In this document: piece by piece, positions 40,548-50,550 of the stretch
Numbering within the stretch: position 1 is the stretch's first letter
Layout of the letters: each line of letters starts with the position of its first letter
NCBI RefSeq assembly: GCF_025717005.1
Contig: NZ_JAOVZU010000001.1
Span: 1-64,000, forward strand
Source of the DNA: Actinotalea endophytica
Lineage (GTDB): Bacteria; Actinomycetota; Actinomycetes; Actinomycetales; Cellulomonadaceae
Length of the DNA stretch: 64,000 nt
Direction of reading: 5' to 3'
Notes under the pieces: generated by a model
Told to the model about the DNA's origin: nothing
Database searches by the model: none
Seen by the model: the letters and a program-made list of their open reading frames with translations, nothing else
Made by a program: the position numbers and the translations under genes

Positions 40548-43487
40548 TCAGCAGCGCACCGTGAGCGTCGAGGCGCCGTCCGGGCGGCGGCGCACCTCGA
40601 TCCGTTCGGCGATCGCCTGCTTCAGCGTCTCGACGTGGGAGACGACGCCGACCGTACGCCCACCCTCACGCAGTCGGCCGAGCTCGGCGAGCACCACGTC
40701 GAGCGTCTCGGCGTCGAGCGAGCCGAACCCCTCGTCGATGAGCAGCGTGCCGAGCTCGATCCCGCCGGCCTCGGCGGTCACGACGTCGGCGAGCCCGAGC
40801 GCGAGGCACAGCGACACGTAGAACGTCTCGCCGCCGGACAGCGTGCGGGGATCGCGGGCGACCCCCGTGCGGTGGTCGAGCACGCTGAGCGCCAGGCCGA
40901 TCCGCCGCGTGCGGACGGCCTCCTTCTCGGTGCTGCGGAGCAGCTCGTAGCGACCGTCTGAGATCCCGCCCAGTCGCGCGTTCGCGGCAGCGACGAGGTC
41001 AGCGAACCGCTGGCCGAGCACGTAGGTCGCGAGCGTCAGTGCGCCCTCGCCGCCGCTCGCCGCTGCGACGTTCGCCATCCGCGTCACGGGCTCGGCCGCG
41101 GCGCGCGCGGCGTCGAGCTCGTGCCACGCCGCCTCGACGCCCTCGCGGGCCCGTGCCGCGGCCTGAGCCCGGCGCTCCAGCACGGCGGCCTCGCCCCCGG
41201 CGGTGCGCGCCGTCGCATCGGCCTCGGCGGCGGCCTGCTCGGCGCCCGCGAGGTCGACCTCGCCGTCCGGGAGCTCGGGCAGCTCGGCGAGCGCACCGGT
41301 GACCTGGGCGACCCGCGTCGTGTGGGCCTCGATCGCGGAGCGAAGTGCCGCGACCTCGGCGCGCGGCAGGCGGACCCGCAGCACCTCGTCGAGCGCGAGG
41401 CCCGCCGCATCGAGCACACGGTCCCGCTCGCGCTCCTCGCGAGCCAGCACCGTCTCGGCCTCGACGAGGGCGTCCAACGCCTCGGCCCAGGTCCTCGCCT
41501 GCGCACCTCGGCGTCGGTGCTCCTCGTCCCGGGCGCGCACGCTCGGAGCCCCGTCCGCAGCGGCCAGGACCTCGGCCTCGTCCGACTCGAGCGCGGCCAG
41601 CTCGGCCTGGGCGCGGGTCTCGTCCACGACGAGTACCTGCTCGCGGGCGGTCAGCTCGGCCCGGTCCGCCTCCCACTGCCGCTCATGGGCGGCGAGCCGG
41701 CTAGCGAGCTCGGCTTCCCGCACGACCGCAGCCTCCGCGGCCGCGACCGCGTCCTGCGCTGCGCCCACGGCGTCCTCGTCGGCTGTGACGTCGCCGAGTG
41801 CCGCGCGGCGCTCGCGCAGTCGCTCGACCTCGCTCACCGCAGACCTCAGGGCGCCCTCGGCCCCTGCCCGGGCGGCCTCCAGCCCGTCGATGTCGGGTGG
41901 CTCGGCCGCACCCGGCGCCGGCGCCGGATGCTCGAGCGAGCCGCACACCACGCACGGGGCTCCGGGCTCGAGCGTGGCGGCGAGCTCCCCTGCGATCCCC
42001 GCGATCCGGGCGCGGTGCGCCTCGGCGAGCGCCGCGGCCGCCGCGTGAGCCGCACCCGCAGCCTCGCGAGCCGTCACCTCGGCATCGGCCAGCCGCACGT
42101 CGAGCGCCGCGGCCTCGTGCGCTGCCGCCACGGCGGCCTCCGCCTCGCGCGCGGCGACCCTGGCCGCCGGGAGCCCTCCTGCTGCGGAGCGCGCGATGCC
42201 GAGCTCGACGGTCAGCTCGGCACGCAGCTCCGGCACCTCGGCGAGCGCCGCTCGCCCCTGCTCGACGGCCAGCCGCGCGGTGGCCAACGCCTCGCGCCGG
42301 GATGCGAGGTCCTCCCGGCGGTCCGTCAGCCCGGCCTCGAGGTGCAGCGCACGGGCGAGCGCACCCCGAGCTGTCGCGGTGCGTTCGATCTCGTCGGCAA
42401 GGGCCTTGAGCGCGATCTCGGCGTCGGCCGCCCCGACGACGGCACGAAGGTCGTCCGACGCCCCTGAGCGCGCGACCTCGAGCGCCGCCGCGGCTTCGGA
42501 CCGGGCGCGCGACGCGAGGCTCGCGGCCTCGACCGCGGGCCAGCACTGCTCGGCTGCCGTCGCGGCCGCCAGCCGCCGGCACCGGGACGCGTGCTCGTCG
42601 GCGGCTGCGTCGAGCTCGGTGGACTCGGCCCGGAGCGCGGCGCGACGTTCGAGCAGCACGACGAGCGCAGCACGGCGGTCCCGTTCGACCCGCGCCACGA
42701 CCGCGGCCTCTGCGGCGCTGAGCGCGACCTCGGATGCGCGCCGGGCGTCGGCCTCGAGCCGGCGGGTGAGGTCCGCGAGCGCCCGCGCGTCCACCTGCTC
42801 CGGTTCGGGCAGCTCGGCCGCGCCCAGGAACCGGGCGACCTCACGCGCCGCCGCCTGCTCGGCCTCGGCCACACCCCGCGAGGCCTCGGCGCGCATCCGC
42901 TCGAGCCGTTGCTGCACACGCTCGTACACCTCGGTGCCGAACAGGCGCTGCAGCAGGCCCCGGCGGTGCTCGGGGTCCGACCGGAGGAACGCCGCGAACT
43001 CCCCCTGCGGCAGCACGACGGTCTGGACGAACTGCGTGCGGTCCAGCCCGACGATCTGCTGCAGCTCGAGCCCGGCCTCGTCGAGCCTGGTGGTGAGGAG
43101 CTCTCCCGGTGCGTCGGGCGAGCTCAGCCGCCACAGCTTGATCGTCGCCTGCTGCGTCGTGGTCCCGGTGCCGCGCTGCTTGGCCCGCTGGTACGCCGGC
43201 GTGCGTCGGACCCGGTAGGTCCCGGCACCGGTCGCGAACTCGAGCTCGACGTAGGTCTCGGCGTCCGCTGCGGCGTGGTTGGACCGCAACCTGTCCTCGG
43301 ACGCGCCCGGCGAGGCGACCTTGCCGTACAGCGCGAACACGATCGCGTCGATCAGCGTGCTCTTGCCAGCACCGGTCGGCCCCTCGAGCAGGAAGAGCCC
43401 CGAGGCACCGAGCTCGGCGAGGTCGACGTCGTGCTCGCCCGGGAACGGGCCGAGCGCACCGAGGCGGAGTCGTAGCAGCTGCATCAC
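40548..43487 (-). CDS. sbcC: Exonuclease SbcC (Rad50-like)
   Basis: This 979-residue SMC-type ATPase is the partner of SbcD in processing hairpins and double-strand breaks. It has Walker A GPTGAGKSTLIDAIVFALYG at the N-terminus and long Ala/Glu-rich coiled coils. The central zinc hook is PCVVCGSLEHP (CxxC). It also has the C-terminal signature LSGGETFYVSLCLALGLADV and Walker B TLLIDEGFGSLD. GTG 43487 overlaps the sbcD stop as GTGA; ATG 43484 is an alternative. The length is normal for the family. Confidence 0.95.
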   Translation of the reverse strand: MMQLLRLRLGALGPFPGEHDVDLAELGASGLFLLEGPTGAGKSTLIDAIVFALYGKVASPGASEDRLRSNHAAADAETYVELEFATGAGTYRVRRTPAYQRAKQRGTGTTTQQATIKLWRLSSPDAPGELLTTRLDEAGLELQQIVGLDRTQFVQTVVLPQGEFAAFLRSDPEHRRGLLQRLFGTEVYERVQQRLERMRAEASRGVAEAEQAAAREVARFLGAAELPEPEQVDARALADLTRRLEADARRASEVALSAAEAAVVARVERDRRAALVVLLERRAALRAESTELDAAADEHASRCRRLAAATAAEQCWPAVEAASLASRARSEAAAALEVARSGASDDLRAVVGAADAEIALKALADEIERTATARGALARALHLEAGLTDRREDLASRREALATARLAVEQGRAALAEVPELRAELTVELGIARSAAGGLPAARVAAREAEAAVAAAHEAAALDVRLADAEVTAREAAGAAHAAAAALAEAHRARIAGIAGELAATLEPGAPCVVCGSLEHPAPAPGAAEPPDIDGLEAARAGAEGALRSAVSEVERLRERRAALGDVTADEDAVGAAQDAVAAAEAAVVREAELASRLAAHERQWEADRAELTAREQVLVVDETRAQAELAALESDEAEVLAAADGAPSVRARDEEHRRRGAQARTWAEALDALVEAETVLAREERERDRVLDAAGLALDEVLRVRLPRAEVAALRSAIEAHTTRVAQVTGALAELPELPDGEVDLAGAEQAAAEADATARTAGGEAAVLERRAQAAARAREGVEAAWHELDAARAAAEPVTRMANVAAASGGEGALTLATYVLGQRFADLVAAANARLGGISDGRYELLRSTEKEAVRTRRIGLALSVLDHRTGVARDPRTLSGGETFYVSLCLALGLADVVTAEAGGIELGTLLIDEGFGSLDAETLDVVLAELGRLREGGRTVGVVSHVETLKQAIAERIEVRRRPDGASTLTVRC

Positions 43488-44617
43488 GCACGCTCCAGCG
43501 CACGCTCGTGCTCGTACGCGGCGCGCAGCACGGCGGCCTCCGCCGGCGTCGGCGCGGCACCGGTGACGTGCTCGACGAACTCCGCGACCACCTCGAGCGG
43601 GTCGCGGGTCGCCGTCACCACCGGGCTCGGCGCACCGGGAGCCGTGGCCGGGCGGTGCTCGACGGCCAGCACGTGCGGGAACGCCGTCCGGACCCGGGCG
43701 TACAGGTCGACCGGCCGGGTGGCGTCGGTCGCGACCAGCCGCACCCAGTCCTCGCGGTGCTCCACGAGCCCGAGCAGCACGTCGAGCTCACCGACCAGCT
43801 CGGTCAGCCGCCGCGGCACCGGGGCCGGCACGAGGTCCACGCCCGGGGCGCCGGTCGCGCCGAGCTCGACCACCGCGGTCGCCTTGGTGTGGTGCCGCTC
43901 GGAGAACGAGTACGCCAGCGGCGACCCGCAGTACTGCAGCACCGTCCCGGTACCGGCGATCCGCTGCGCGCCGTGCAGGTGGCCGAGCGCGACGTAGTCC
44001 ACCCCGCGGAAGACGCCCGCGGGCACCGAGTCGACGCCACCGACCCTGATGTCGCGCTCGGAGTCCGACGGCTCGCCGCCGACGACGAACGCGTGCGCCA
44101 TGACCACCGAGCGCACTCCCGGGCGCTGCGCGAGGTCGGCGCGCACCCGGTCCATCGCCGCGCCCACCGCGGCCTCGTGCGAGCGCGGCAGGTCCGGGTC
44201 GAGCACCTCGCGCGCGAGGTCCGGGTCGAGGTAGGGCAGCGGGTGCACCGCGACCTCGACCCCGTCCTCCTGCAGCAGCACGGGCGTCCCGACGTCGGCG
44301 ACCCGCGCCCGCAGGTGGACCTCGGACCGCATCAGGGCGGCGCCGAACCCGAGCCGCACCGCGGAGTCGTGGTTGCCCGGCGTGAGCACGACGGTCGCGG
44401 TCTCGCTCAGCCGGCGCAGGACGTCGGCCAGCAGCTCGACGGCCTCGACCGGGGGGATCGCGCGGTCGTACACGTCGCCCGCGACCAGCACCGCGCGCGC
44501 ACCGCTGTCCCGCACCAGCTCGACGAGGTGGTCGAGGTACGCGGCCTGGTGCTCGAGCATCGGCACGCCGTGCAGGGTGCGGCCCAGGTGCCAGTCACTG
44601 GTGTGCACGAGCCGCAT
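43484..44617 (-). CDS. sbcD: Exonuclease SbcD (Mre11-like)
   Basis: This 377-residue metallophosphoesterase nuclease shows the family motifs in order: TSDWHLGRTL, VLVAGDVYDRA, TPGNHDSA, MAHAFV and YVALGHLHGAQ. It forms SbcCD with the overlapping downstream gene. ATG 44617 follows TAGCGT by seven bases, so a leaderless start is likely. Confidence 0.95.
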   Translation of the reverse strand: MRLVHTSDWHLGRTLHGVPMLEHQAAYLDHLVELVRDSGARAVLVAGDVYDRAIPPVEAVELLADVLRRLSETATVVLTPGNHDSAVRLGFGAALMRSEVHLRARVADVGTPVLLQEDGVEVAVHPLPYLDPDLAREVLDPDLPRSHEAAVGAAMDRVRADLAQRPGVRSVVMAHAFVVGGEPSDSERDIRVGGVDSVPAGVFRGVDYVALGHLHGAQRIAGTGTVLQYCGSPLAYSFSERHHTKATAVVELGATGAPGVDLVPAPVPRRLTELVGELDVLLGLVEHREDWVRLVATDATRPVDLYARVRTAFPHVLAVEHRPATAPGAPSPVVTATRDPLEVVAEFVEHVTGAAPTPAEAAVLRAAYEHERALERA

Positions 44618-44751
44618 GCCAAGCACGCTATCCGGACCCGCCGACACGCCGGTCGAGGCCCGCCGCCACCCGGACAGATCACTCGACCGGCCCACCAATG
44701 CGGGCATCCGAGGGGGTCCAGGTGGCAGGATCAGGGGGCCGAGGAGGATGA

Positions 44752-46851
44752 ATGACTCTCAACACCCCGTTCCATGACCTGGACGAGTACGTCGCGCTGC
44801 CGCGGATGTCCGGCCTGGTGCTCTCGCCCGACGGTTCGCGACTGATCACCACGGTCTCGACGCTGAACCAGGACCGCACCACGGCGCACAGCGCGCTGTG
44901 GGAGGTCTTCCCGACCAGGTCCAAGCCTGCGCGGCGGCTGACCCGCAGCGCGCAGGGCGAGACCGGGGCGGCGTTCACGCCCGACGGCGACCTGCTGTTC
45001 ACCTCCAAGCGCCCGGACGCCGACGCCAAGGACTCCGACAAGCCGCTCGACGTGCCCGCGCTGTGGGTGCTGCCGGCCGGTGGCGGCGAGGCCCGGGTGG
45101 TCGCGACCCGTCCCGGCGGCGTGTCCGGCGTGCGCACCGCCCGCTTCTCGGCCGCCGTGCTGTTCAGCACCGACATGCTCCCCTCGGCGCACGACGCCGC
45201 CGACGACGAGCGGCTGCGCACCCAGCGCAAGGACCTCAAGGTCTCCGCGGTGCTGCACACCGGCTACCCGGTCCGGTACTGGGACCACGACCTCGGCCCG
45301 GACGAGCCGCACCTGCTCGGCTGGCACTTCCGGCACGACGACGAGCCCGCGCGCGCGGTCGAGATCGCCTCCCGCAGCGTCGAGCACCTCGAGGTCTCCG
45401 ACCTCACCCCGCACCCCGGCGGCGCCCTGCGCGAGGCCGACTACGACTTCTCGCCCGACGGCAGCTTCGTCGTCACGACCTGGCAGGTCCCCGGCTCGCG
45501 CGGCGAGCTGCGCGGCACGCTGGTCAGCGTCGACCTGGACTCGCGCGAGCGCGCCGTGCTGGTCGACGACCCCGAGGCCGACCTGTTCAAGCCGGTCATC
45601 GCGCCGGACGGCAGCGCGATCGCGTACCTGCGCGAGACCCTGTCCACGCCGCACCAGGCACCGCAGGTCCAGCTCTGGGTCCTGCCGCTCGGGCCGAACG
45701 GCGTGGTCGGTGGCGAGCCGCTGCGGCTGCTGGCTTCCTGGGACCGTTGGGTCACGGGCGTGCAGTGGCTGCCCGACGCCTCCGGCCTGGTCGTCACCGC
45801 GGACCAGGACGGACGCGGACCGGTGTTCCTGGTGGACCCCGAGGCCGACGTCGCGCACCAGCTCACCGACGACGACTACACCTACTCCGACCTGCAGGTC
45901 TCGCCCGACGCGACCGTGGTCTACGCGCTGCGCACGTCCTACCTCGCGCCGCCGCACCCGGTGCGGATCGCGCTGCAGGGCGAGGCGCCCGGCACGGTCA
46001 CCGTGCTGCGCGCCCCGGTCCCGCCGCCCACGCTGCCCGGCCGGCTCGAGGAGGTCCGGACGGTGGCCGACGACGGCACGCCGGTGCGCGCCTGGCTCGC
46101 GCTGCCCGACGAGGCGTCCGCGGACGAGCCCGCTCCGCTGCTGCTGTGGATCCACGGCGGCCCGCTCGGCTCGTGGAACGCGTGGTCGTGGCGCTGGAAC
46201 CCCTGGCTGATGGTGGCCCAGGGCTACGGCGTGCTGCTGCCCGACCCGGCGCTGTCCACCGGCTACGGGCAGGACTTCATCCAGCGCGGCTGGGGTGCCT
46301 GGGGCAAGGCGCCGTTCACGGACCTGATGGCCGTGACCGACGCGGCCGAGGCCCGCGAGGACATCGACGCGGACCGCACGGCGGCGATGGGCGGCAGCTT
46401 CGGCGGCTACATGGCCAACTGGGTGGCCGGCCACACCGACCGCTTCCGGGCGATCGTCACGCACGCGAGCCTGTGGGCGCTGGACCAGTTCGGACCGACC
46501 ACCGACGCCGCCTGGTACTGGCGCCGCGAGATGAGCCCCGAGATGGCGCTGGAGAACTCGCCGCACCGGTTCGTCGGTGAGATCGGCACGCCGATGCTCG
46601 TGGTGCACGGCGACAAGGACTACCGGGTGCCGATCGGCGAGGGCCTGCGGCTCTGGTACGAGCTGCTGTCGGAGTCGAGGCTCGCCGCGGACGAGCAGGG
46701 CCGGTCGCCGCACCGGTTCCTGTACTTCCCGGACGAGAACCACTGGGTGCTCTCACCGCAGCACGCCAAGATCTGGTACCAGGTCGTGAGCGGCTTCCTC
46801 GCCGAGCACGTCCTGGGCGAGGAGCACACCCGGCCGGAGAGCCTGGGCTGA
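44752..46851 (+). CDS. S9 family peptidase (prolyl oligopeptidase type)
   Basis: This 699-residue serine peptidase has an N-terminal beta-propeller (repeated SPDG blades) that gates a C-terminal alpha/beta-hydrolase. The catalytic residues appear as Ser549 (GGSFGGYM), Asp621 (HGDKDYRVP) and His664 (ENHWV). It resembles acylaminoacyl-peptidase/DPP-type enzymes and has no signal peptide, so it probably cleaves oligopeptides in the cytosol. ATG 44752 follows GAGGAGGA. Confidence 0.93.
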   Translation: MTLNTPFHDLDEYVALPRMSGLVLSPDGSRLITTVSTLNQDRTTAHSALWEVFPTRSKPARRLTRSAQGETGAAFTPDGDLLFTSKRPDADAKDSDKPLDVPALWVLPAGGGEARVVATRPGGVSGVRTARFSAAVLFSTDMLPSAHDAADDERLRTQRKDLKVSAVLHTGYPVRYWDHDLGPDEPHLLGWHFRHDDEPARAVEIASRSVEHLEVSDLTPHPGGALREADYDFSPDGSFVVTTWQVPGSRGELRGTLVSVDLDSRERAVLVDDPEADLFKPVIAPDGSAIAYLRETLSTPHQAPQVQLWVLPLGPNGVVGGEPLRLLASWDRWVTGVQWLPDASGLVVTADQDGRGPVFLVDPEADVAHQLTDDDYTYSDLQVSPDATVVYALRTSYLAPPHPVRIALQGEAPGTVTVLRAPVPPPTLPGRLEEVRTVADDGTPVRAWLALPDEASADEPAPLLLWIHGGPLGSWNAWSWRWNPWLMVAQGYGVLLPDPALSTGYGQDFIQRGWGAWGKAPFTDLMAVTDAAEAREDIDADRTAAMGGSFGGYMANWVAGHTDRFRAIVTHASLWALDQFGPTTDAAWYWRREMSPEMALENSPHRFVGEIGTPMLVVHGDKDYRVPIGEGLRLWYELLSESRLAADEQGRSPHRFLYFPDENHWVLSPQHAKIWYQVVSGFLAEHVLGEEHTRPESLG

Positions 46852-46856
46852 GGTCT

Positions 46857-46887
46857 CATCAGGGTCGCCTCCGGGCAGACCCTGATG
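46857..46887 (+). terminator. Hairpin terminator after the S9 peptidase gene
   Basis: CATCAGGGTC and GACCCTGATG form a perfect 10-bp stem around an 11-base loop, beginning five bases after the stop codon. There is no T tract. It separates the peptidase from the ABC operon. Confidence 0.7.
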
Positions 46888-46921
46888 TACAGCGGTCACC
46901 CGCCCCACCCAGAATGGGCGG

Positions 46922-47881
46922 GTGCCCGCCGACCCGGTCGATCACGCCGCGACCCCGAACCCGCCGACCCGCCGGTCGTTCGGCGCGGCGATCACCACCC
47001 GGCACCTGACCAAGCAGTTCGGCCCCGTCACCGCGCTGCAGGACCTGTCCGTCGAGATGCCCACGGGCGTCGTCGGGCTGGTCGGTGCGAACGGCGCCGG
47101 CAAGTCCACGCTGATCAAGATCCTGCTCGGCCTGCTCCCCCCGACCGGGGGTGACGCCCAGATCCTCGGCCGGGACGCGCGGACCGACGGCCTCGCGATC
47201 CGCCAGGTCGTGGGCTACATGCCCGAGTCCGACTGCCTGCCGCCGGACGTGTCGGCCACCGAGCTGGTGGTGCACCTGGCCCGGATGTCCGGGCTGCCGA
47301 GCGCCGCCGCCCGCGAGCGCGCCGCGGACACCCTGCGCCACGTCGGGCTGTACGAGGAGCGGTACCGCCCCATCGGCGGCTACTCGACCGGCATGAAGCA
47401 GCGGGTCAAGCTGGCGCAGGCCCTGGTGCACGACCCGCAGTTGGTCCTGCTCGACGAGCCGACCAACGGCCTGGACCCGGCCGGGCGCGACGAGATGCTC
47501 GACCTCATCCGCCGGGTCCACGTGGACTTCGGCATCTCGGTGCTGGTCACCTCGCACCTGCTGGGCGAGCTGGAACGGATCGCCGACCACGTCGTCGTCA
47601 TCGAGGCCGGCGTGCTGCAGCGGTCGACCTCCACGGCCGAGGCGACGGCGCTGTCCGGCGTGCTGCTCGTCGAGGTCACCGACCGCGCCGACGAGGTGGT
47701 CGCGCGGCTGCGCGCCCTGGGCGCCGCGGTCGAGACCGACGGCGGCCCGACGTTCTCCGTCGCTGCCGACGCGCGCGTGCTCGACGCGGTGACGGCCGCG
47801 ACCGCCGAGCTCGGCGTCGGGCTGGTGCGCATGCAGCGGCGCCGGCACCACCTCACCGAGCTGTTCGGGGGGACGCGATGA
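46922..47881 (+). CDS. ABC transporter ATP-binding protein (first of operon)
   Basis: This 319-residue ATPase has Walker A GANGAGKSTLIK, the signature YSTGMKQRVKLAQ, Walker B LVLLDEPTNGLD and a C-terminal extension of about 90 residues. GTG 46922 follows CAGAAT by six bases. Its stop overlaps the permease start as ATGA. It opens a four-gene operon with two ATPases and two permeases, probably an exporter of unknown substrate. Confidence 0.92.
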   Translation: MPADPVDHAATPNPPTRRSFGAAITTRHLTKQFGPVTALQDLSVEMPTGVVGLVGANGAGKSTLIKILLGLLPPTGGDAQILGRDARTDGLAIRQVVGYMPESDCLPPDVSATELVVHLARMSGLPSAAARERAADTLRHVGLYEERYRPIGGYSTGMKQRVKLAQALVHDPQLVLLDEPTNGLDPAGRDEMLDLIRRVHVDFGISVLVTSHLLGELERIADHVVVIEAGVLQRSTSTAEATALSGVLLVEVTDRADEVVARLRALGAAVETDGGPTFSVAADARVLDAVTAATAELGVGLVRMQRRRHHLTELFGGTR

Positions 47882-48753
47882 GCGACGTCATCCACGACAT
47901 CGGCTTCCGGCGCTACGAGGGCGAGCGGTTCGGCCGCGGCTGGATCGTGCGGTCGCTGCTGGTGGACACGATCCGCGGCATCTTCGGCCTGGGTCGCCCG
48001 GCGCGCAGCAAGGTGATGCCGTGGTTGCTGGTCGCGATCCTGGCGCTGCCGCCGATCGTCATCGGTCTCGTCGTGCTGATCACCGGTGCGGACCGGCCGC
48101 CGATCTCCTACACGCAGTACCTGTACCAGCTGAACCTGCCGATCTCGCTGTTCCTGGCCGGCTCCGCGCCGTACGCCGTCTCGCGCGACCTGCGGCACGG
48201 CGTGATGTCGCTGTACCTGTCCCGGCCGCTGATGCGCTCGGACTACCTCGCCGCCCGGTACGCCGGCCTGGCCATCTCGATGTTCGCGATCATGGCGGTG
48301 CCGCAGACGCTGCTGATGATCGCGGCGCTGCTGGCCGAGCTGCCGGTGGACGAGCAGCTGGTGGGCTGGGCCGGGGGTCTGCTGATGTCGGCGCTGCTCG
48401 CGGTGCTGCTCTCGGCCTTCGGTCTCGCGGTCGCGACGCTCACGCCCCGACGCGGCGTGGGGGTCGCGGCGATCATCACGATCCTGCTGGTGGTGCAGGG
48501 CTTCAGCTTCGCGCTGTCGGGCCTTGCGTCCGAGGAGGACCTGTCCGACCTGGCGGTCGTGGCCGGTGCGCTCGACCCCTACCGGCTCATCGACGGGCTG
48601 TCGTCGTGGGTGCTCGGCGTGGACGCCGCGATCGGCGAGTTCGCGCCGACGGCCGCCTGGCAGGCCGGTGTCCTCGCCCTGGCCTGGCTGCTGGGCGTGC
48701 TCGGCTTCGGCGGGCTTCTGCTGCGCCGCTACCGGAACTCGGTGCCGCTGTGA
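47878..48753 (+). CDS. ABC-2 type permease
   Basis: The protein has 291 residues and six predicted helices. The early motif GFRRYEGERFGRGWIVRSL is typical of permeases paired with this ATPase class. Helices include VAILALPPIVIGLVVLI and LLMSALLAVLLSAFGLAVA. It is coupled by 4-bp overlaps on both sides (ATGA, GTGA). Confidence 0.9.
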   Translation: MSDVIHDIGFRRYEGERFGRGWIVRSLLVDTIRGIFGLGRPARSKVMPWLLVAILALPPIVIGLVVLITGADRPPISYTQYLYQLNLPISLFLAGSAPYAVSRDLRHGVMSLYLSRPLMRSDYLAARYAGLAISMFAIMAVPQTLLMIAALLAELPVDEQLVGWAGGLLMSALLAVLLSAFGLAVATLTPRRGVGVAAIITILLVVQGFSFALSGLASEEDLSDLAVVAGALDPYRLIDGLSSWVLGVDAAIGEFAPTAAWQAGVLALAWLLGVLGFGGLLLRRYRNSVPL

Positions 48754-49661
48754 CCACCATCGTCCTGGACTCCGTCTCCCGCTGGTACGGCAACGTCGTC
48801 GCGGTCAACGACGTGTCGATCACCGTCGGCCCCGGCATCACCGGGCTGCTCGGGCCGAACGGCGCCGGCAAGTCGACGCTCATCTCGATGATGGGCGGCT
48901 TCCTCGCTCCGTCGACGGGCACGGTGACGCTCGACGGCGGGCCGGTGTGGCGCAACCCCGAGATCTACCGGACCATCGGGCTCGTCCCGGAGCCCGAGGC
49001 GATGTACGACATGGTCACCGCCCGGCAGTTCCTGCTCGCGAACGCCCGCCTGCACGGCCTGGCCGACGCGGGGGCGGCGGCGCAGCGGGCGCTCGAGGTG
49101 GTCGACATGGTCGAGCCGAGCGACCGGCCGATCTCCACCTACTCCAAGGGCATGAAGCAGCGGATCAAGATGGCGACGGCGCTGGTCCACGACCCGTCGG
49201 TGCTGCTGCTCGACGAGCCCTTCAACGGCATGGACCCCCGCCAGCGGCTGCACCTGATGGACCTGCTCACGCGCCTGGCCGCCGATGGCCGCACGGTGCT
49301 GTTCAGCAGCCACATCCTCGAGGAGGTCGAGCAGATCGCCGGGACCATCGAGGTCCTCGTCGCCGGCCGGCACGCCGCGTCGGGCGACTACCGCCGGATC
49401 CGACGGCTGATGACCGAGCGGCCGCACCAGTACACGATCGCGTCGACCGACGACCGGCGCCTGGCCGGCGCCCTGATCGCGGCGGGTGCTGCCGACGGTG
49501 TCACGGTGGGCGCCGGGGTGCTGGCCGTGCAGACCTCGGACTGGGGGCGGTTCGTGCACGCGCTGCCCCGCGTCGCCCGTGAGCAGGGCGTGCGACTGCT
49601 CGAGGTGTCGCCCGCCGACGAGTCCCTCGAGAGCGTCTTCGCGTACCTGGTGGCCCGATGA
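48750..49661 (+). CDS. ABC transporter ATP-binding protein (second of operon)
   Basis: This 303-residue ATPase has Walker A GPNGAGKSTLIS, the signature YSKGMKQRIKMATA, Walker B VLLLDEPFNGMDP and a switch histidine in SSHILEEVE. GTG 48750 overlaps the upstream stop as GTGA. It is probably the motor for one or both permeases of the operon. Confidence 0.92.
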   Translation: MTTIVLDSVSRWYGNVVAVNDVSITVGPGITGLLGPNGAGKSTLISMMGGFLAPSTGTVTLDGGPVWRNPEIYRTIGLVPEPEAMYDMVTARQFLLANARLHGLADAGAAAQRALEVVDMVEPSDRPISTYSKGMKQRIKMATALVHDPSVLLLDEPFNGMDPRQRLHLMDLLTRLAADGRTVLFSSHILEEVEQIAGTIEVLVAGRHAASGDYRRIRRLMTERPHQYTIASTDDRRLAGALIAAGAADGVTVGAGVLAVQTSDWGRFVHALPRVAREQGVRLLEVSPADESLESVFAYLVAR

Positions 49662-50383
49662 ACGTCGTCGTGGGACTCACCGCGCGCGGCCTGCTGGGCC
49701 GCCGCCGCTCGCTGCTGCTCGTGATCCTGCCGGTGCTGCTGCTCGTGCTCGCCGGGCTGACCCGCTGGGCCTCGGCGGGCTCGGTCACCGACTCGGCGAA
49801 CCTGACCGGCGGCTTCGCGATGGGCACGCTGCTCCCGCTGATGTGCCTGCTGATCGGCACCGGCGTGATCGGCCCGGAGATCGACGACGGCTCGATCGTG
49901 TACCTGCTGGCCAAGCCGCTGCCGCGGCGCACGATCCTGTTCGCCAAGCTCGGCGTGGGCCTCGCGGCGATGCTGGTGTTCGCCGTGCTGCCGGTCACGG
50001 CCTCGGCGGCCATCGCCGGGGACGAGGGCCTACAGCTCACCGCCGCCTACGGCCTCGCGGCGCTGCTCGCCGGGATCGCGTACACCACGCTGTTCGTGGC
50101 GCTGTCGGTGCTGACCCGCAACGCGGTGATCATCGGCCTGCTGTACGCCCTGCTGTGGGAGACGCTGCTCGGCGGGTTCGTGCCGGGCATCCGGGACGTC
50201 TCCGTGCGGCAGTGGGCACTGGCCCCGGCCGAGGCCCTGCTCGGCGACAACGCGAGAGCGTGGGGTGTCGAGTCGGCGGTCACGGTGCCGGTGGGGTTGT
50301 CGCTGCTCGCGGTGCTGGTGGTCGGGGCGACGTGGGTGGCGATCCGTCGGCTCCAGACCCTCCGCCTGGCCGCCGCCGACTGA
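49658..50383 (+). CDS. ABC-2 type permease
   Basis: The protein has 241 residues and six predicted helices, with IDDGSIVYLLAKPLPRRTI and PRRTILFAKLGVGLAAM, common in ABC-2 permeases. ATG 49658 overlaps the upstream stop as ATGA. It is the last gene of the operon. Confidence 0.9.
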   Translation: MNVVVGLTARGLLGRRRSLLLVILPVLLLVLAGLTRWASAGSVTDSANLTGGFAMGTLLPLMCLLIGTGVIGPEIDDGSIVYLLAKPLPRRTILFAKLGVGLAAMLVFAVLPVTASAAIAGDEGLQLTAAYGLAALLAGIAYTTLFVALSVLTRNAVIIGLLYALLWETLLGGFVPGIRDVSVRQWALAPAEALLGDNARAWGVESAVTVPVGLSLLAVLVVGATWVAIRRLQTLRLAAAD

Positions 50384-50514
50384 CGGTTGCGGCGGCGACG
50401 GGCGGGGGCGCCCTGGCGCCGGTCACCCGCCAACGGCACGCCCAGTTCTCCCGCGTGCGCGCTCGGCGGCCCCGGCGCATGCGCGGTCATGCCGAGTTCC
50501 GGTCGTGTGGAGAC

Positions 50515-50544
50515 CTGACGAAGCAGTACCGCCCGCGGTACCAT
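50515..50544 (+). promoter_or_regulatory. hicAB promoter and palindromic operator
   Basis: CTGACG (50515-50520) and TACCAT (50539-50544) form a promoter with an 18-base spacer. GTACCG and CGGTAC around CCCG (50526-50541) make a perfect inverted repeat that overlaps the -10 element. This fits autorepression by HicB. Confidence 0.7.
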
Positions 50545-50550
50545 GGGGCG

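Noticed and set aside
40635-43475. Long open frames antisense to sbcC and to other long genes (for example 21423-23153, 58178-61486)
   Set aside because: High GC at third positions leaves antisense frames open. They lack starts with a ribosome binding site or TANNNT, and they encode low-complexity Arg/Gly/Ala sequence.
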